This document shows positions 3,996 through 6,136 of a DNA stretch of 6,136 bases, one piece after another. Within the stretch, counting starts at the first letter, position 1; the number at the start of each line of letters is the position of its first letter. The DNA lies in the NCBI GenBank assembly GCA_016935295.1, contig JAFGRF010000149.1, positions 1 to 6,136 on the forward strand, written 5' to 3'. The translations under genes were made by a program, and so were the position numbers. Under the pieces are notes generated by a model. The model worked only from the letters and a program-made list of their open reading frames with translations. It did no database searches and was not told the origin of the DNA. The stretch is from Caldifarciminota bacterium. GTDB taxonomy: Bacteria; Hydrothermota; Tepidihabitantia; Tepidihabitantales; Tepidihabitantaceae.

Positions 3996-6136
3996 ATGAG
4001 CACCGGCACGCCAATCGCCAATCGTCAGTCACCATTCGTCAATTCGCTCGACTTCCTCTTCCGTCCCCGTTCTACCGCGGTGATCGGCGCTTCCAACCGG
4101 GAAGGCTCGGTCGGCCGCGCGCTCTTCGCCAATGTCCTAATGAACGGCTACACCGGCGTGGTCTACCCGGTGAACAACACCGCCAAATCGGTACTCGGCG
4201 TCAAAGCATACCCTACGGTACTTCAGATACCGGATGAAGTGGACCTGGCCATCCTGATCGTCCCGGCGCTGGCCGTGCCCGCGGTACTGGCTGAGTGCGG
4301 GCAGAAGAAAGTCAGAGGGGCGATCGTCATCTCCGCCGGATTCAAAGAACTCGGGCCCACGGGCGCGCAGCTCGAGCTTGCGGTCCGCGACCGGGCCCGC
4401 AAGTACGGCATCCGGCTCATCGGCCCCAACTGCTTCGGCGTCATCGACGCGTCGCCCAAGGTCAGGATGAACGCGACGTTCGGCCGGGCCATGCCGCCCT
4501 TCGGAAACATCGCGCTCATCTCCCAGTCCGGCGCGGTCGGTCTCTCCGCGCTCGAATACGCAATTTCCGAGGAGGCCGGGCTCTCCAAGTTCGCCTCAAT
4601 CGGTAACAAGGCTGACATCAACGAGTGCGACCTCCTCGCCTACCTGCGCGACGATCCCGAAACCGACGTCATCATGCTCTACCTCGAGGACCTGGTGAAC
4701 CCGGCCGAGTTCATGAGAATCGCGCGCGAAACCACCTCGCACCCGGTCAAACCCAAGCCGATCCTCGCCATCAAAGCCGGTCGCACTTCCGAAGGCGCCA
4801 AGGCCGCGTCATCCCATACCGGCGCGCTCGCCGGCTCCGACGCCGCCTACGACGCCTTCTTCGCGCAGGCCCGCATCATCCGCGTCGAAACCATCAACGA
4901 GCTCTTTGCCAAAGGCGTGGCGCTCGCCTACCAGCCGCCGCCCAAGGGCCGCCGCGTCGGGATTCTCACCAACGCCGGCGGCATCGGCATCATGGCGACC
5001 GACGCCTGCGTGCGCGCCGGGCTGGAAATCGCCAGACTCTCGAACAGTACTCGCACCGAACTGAAGAAACACCTGCCGGTAACGGCTGCAACCGGCAACC
5101 CGGTGGATGTCATCGGGGACGCCGACGCCACCCGCTACCGCGCCGCGCTCGACTTGCTGATAAACGACGAGAACATCGACTGCCTGCTTCCCATCTGGAC
5201 TCCGACGCTCATGGCCGAGTCCAGGGACATCGCGAGTATTACCGCCGATCTCGGGTCGAAGTCGGACAAGCCCATCCTCGCCTGCATCCAGTCGATGAAG
5301 AACGCCGAGGAAATACGGCGGCAGTTGATGCGGGACAAGATTCCTCACTACCAGTTCCCAGAGAACGCCGCCCGCGCGCTGGCCGCAATGGTCGAGTTCG
5401 CCGAATGGAGCCACCGTCCGCAAGGCGAAGTCAAGAACTTCCCGGATGTCAAACCGGACGTAGTCAGGGGCATCCTCGACAAGGTCCGCACCCGGCCGAC
5501 CCGGTTTGTGGCCGAGCCCGAGGGCCACGAAATCCTCAAGGCCTACGGCTTGCCCGTGCCCCAGTTCCGGCTCGCGAAGACGGCCGCCGAAGCGGTCGCC
5601 GCAGCAAAGGAAATCGGCTACCCGGTCGTGCTCAAGATCGTGTCGCCCGATATCCTGCACAAGACCGAGTTCGGCGGAGTGCGCGTGAATATCACCGACG
5701 ACGCGAAGATGAAGGTGGAGTTCGCCGGTCTGCTTGAGACCGTGAAGTCGAAGAAACCAGATGCCGACATCTGGGGCGTGCTGGTCCAGCAGATGGCGCC
5801 CAAGGGAACCGAGACCATCATCGGCATGAAACGCGACCCCTCGTTCGGCCCGCTCCTGATGTTCGGGCTCGGCGGAATCCTCGTGGAAGTCCTGAAGGAC
5901 GTTACCTTCCGCATCGCGCCGGTGAACGAGATATCGGTCGACTCGATGGTCACCGGCATCAAGGCAGCGAAGATCCTGCAGGGATACCGTGGGGAAGCGC
6001 CGCGCGACGTGCCCAAGATCAAGGAATGCCTGGAGCGCCTCTCGCAGCTCGTCATCGACTTCAAGGAGATTGATGAACTCGACATGAACCCGCTGCTCGT
6101 ATACGAGGAAGGCAAAGGCGCCCTCGTCCTCGACGC
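3996..6136 (+). CDS. ADP-forming acetyl-CoA synthetase (acid--CoA ligase), fused alpha-beta type, 3' end at window edge
   Basis: The frame is open for 713 codons to the right edge with no stop. Enzymes of this family catalyse acyl-CoA + ADP + phosphate = acid + CoA + ATP, which gives substrate-level ATP in many archaea and some anaerobic bacteria. Domains in order: CoA-binding Rossmann fold from about 18 to 115 (STAVIGASNREGSVG); first ligase-CoA domain from about 171 (NIALISQSGAVGLS) with the phospho-His motif SSHTGALAGSDAA, His274; second ligase domain from about 318 (GRRVGILTNAGGIGIM); ATP-grasp domain from about 507 (EGHEILKAYGLPVP) with the second His, His555, in SPDILHKTEFGG, and near its end ELDMNPLLV. 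Alpha and beta parts, separate subunits in some archaea, are one chain here. Both histidines needed for phosphate relay are kept, so it should be an active ligase. Only a few C-terminal residues seem to be missing, although a further fused domain cannot be excluded. Residues 6-17 come from a heptamer array. Acid specificity is unknown. Confidence 0.94.
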   Translation, partial: MSTGTPIANRQSPFVNSLDFLFRPRSTAVIGASNREGSVGRALFANVLMNGYTGVVYPVNNTAKSVLGVKAYPTVLQIPDEVDLAILIVPALAVPAVLAECGQKKVRGAIVISAGFKELGPTGAQLELAVRDRARKYGIRLIGPNCFGVIDASPKVRMNATFGRAMPPFGNIALISQSGAVGLSALEYAISEEAGLSKFASIGNKADINECDLLAYLRDDPETDVIMLYLEDLVNPAEFMRIARETTSHPVKPKPILAIKAGRTSEGAKAASSHTGALAGSDAAYDAFFAQARIIRVETINELFAKGVALAYQPPPKGRRVGILTNAGGIGIMATDACVRAGLEIARLSNSTRTELKKHLPVTAATGNPVDVIGDADATRYRAALDLLINDENIDCLLPIWTPTLMAESRDIASITADLGSKSDKPILACIQSMKNAEEIRRQLMRDKIPHYQFPENAARALAAMVEFAEWSHRPQGEVKNFPDVKPDVVRGILDKVRTRPTRFVAEPEGHEILKAYGLPVPQFRLAKTAAEAVAAAKEIGYPVVLKIVSPDILHKTEFGGVRVNITDDAKMKVEFAGLLETVKSKKPDADIWGVLVQQMAPKGTETIIGMKRDPSFGPLLMFGLGGILVEVLKDVTFRIAPVNEISVDSMVTGIKAAKILQGYRGEAPRDVPKIKECLERLSQLVIDFKEIDELDMNPLLVYEEGKGALVLD
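4011..4045 (+). repeat. Five-unit degenerate heptamer array in the synthetase N-terminal leader
   Basis: Five 7-base units: CCAATCG (4011), CCAATCG (4018), TCAGTCA (4025), CCATTCG (4032) and TCAATTC (4039). The first two are identical and the others differ at one to three or four positions. The array encodes residues 6-17 (PIANRQSPFVNS), just before the conserved LFRPRSTAVIGAS start of the CoA-binding domain. It has the same total length (35 bases) as the array in the hydrolase gene but a different unit. Confidence 0.65.

Noticed and set aside
4011..4045. CRISPR or attachment-site reading of the short repeats
   Set aside because: Units are only seven bases, directly abutting with no spacers, and lie in coding sequence with no cas, integrase or tRNA gene in the window.
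4809..5660. Reverse-strand ORF of 283 codons opposite the synthetase
   Set aside because: Antisense shadow of a conserved gene; no recognisable motif, only the composition expected from the complement of GC-rich codons.
4625..5737. Forward ORF of 370 codons within the synthetase gene
   Set aside because: It is an out-of-frame shadow. The product is extremely Arg-rich with no domain pattern, while the overlapping frame encodes the whole conserved ligase.

Overview
This is a GC-rich bacterial stretch with four genes, all on the + strand and tightly packed. The third codon positions are mostly G or C, and reverse-strand shadow ORFs are common, as expected at high GC. The gene content points to an anaerobic or fermentative bacterium, quite possibly from an uncultivated lineage: an ADP-forming acyl-CoA synthetase next to a CoA-transferase fused to a Pat-like acetyltransferase. 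I cannot name the taxon from the sequence.

Layout: (1) 3-962, the 3' part of an M16-family (pitrilysin-like) zinc peptidase gene whose HxxEH active site lies upstream of the window. (2) 963-1145, a compact intergenic region with a terminator-like perfect hairpin (1015-1039), a second weaker hairpin (1073-1099) and a good sigma70-type promoter (1110-1137) that ends only 8 bases before the next ATG. (3) 1146-2060, a metallo-beta-lactamase-fold hydrolase with a full set of metal ligands, probably read from a leaderless mRNA; the longer reading from 972 is rejected. (4) 2061-2123, a short gap with a 10-bp-stem hairpin. (5) 2124-3986, an acetyl-CoA hydrolase/transferase-family enzyme with a C-terminal GNAT domain of the protein-acetyltransferase (Pat) type. 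(6) 3996 to the window edge, a fused alpha-beta ADP-forming acetyl-CoA synthetase (acid--CoA ligase), complete except for perhaps a few C-terminal residues.

Genes 5 and 6 form an operon: the gap is 9 bases and the ribosome binding site of the second overlaps the stop codon of the first. Together they look like an acyl-CoA/organic-acid exchange and ATP-making module: the CoA-transferase moves CoA between acids, the ligase turns acyl-CoA plus ADP and phosphate into acid plus ATP, and the GNAT domain may control one of them, or another acyl-CoA enzyme, by lysine acetylation.

The most unusual structure is a pair of heptanucleotide tandem arrays, each exactly five 7-base units (35 bp), lying inside coding sequence: one in a surface loop of the hydrolase (1795-1829, strikingly AT-rich) and one in the N-terminal leader of the synthetase (4011-4045). 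The two arrays have different unit sequences. Both are free of stop codons in all three forward frames but contain stops on the reverse strand. They look like members of dispersed short-repeat families that have entered genes.
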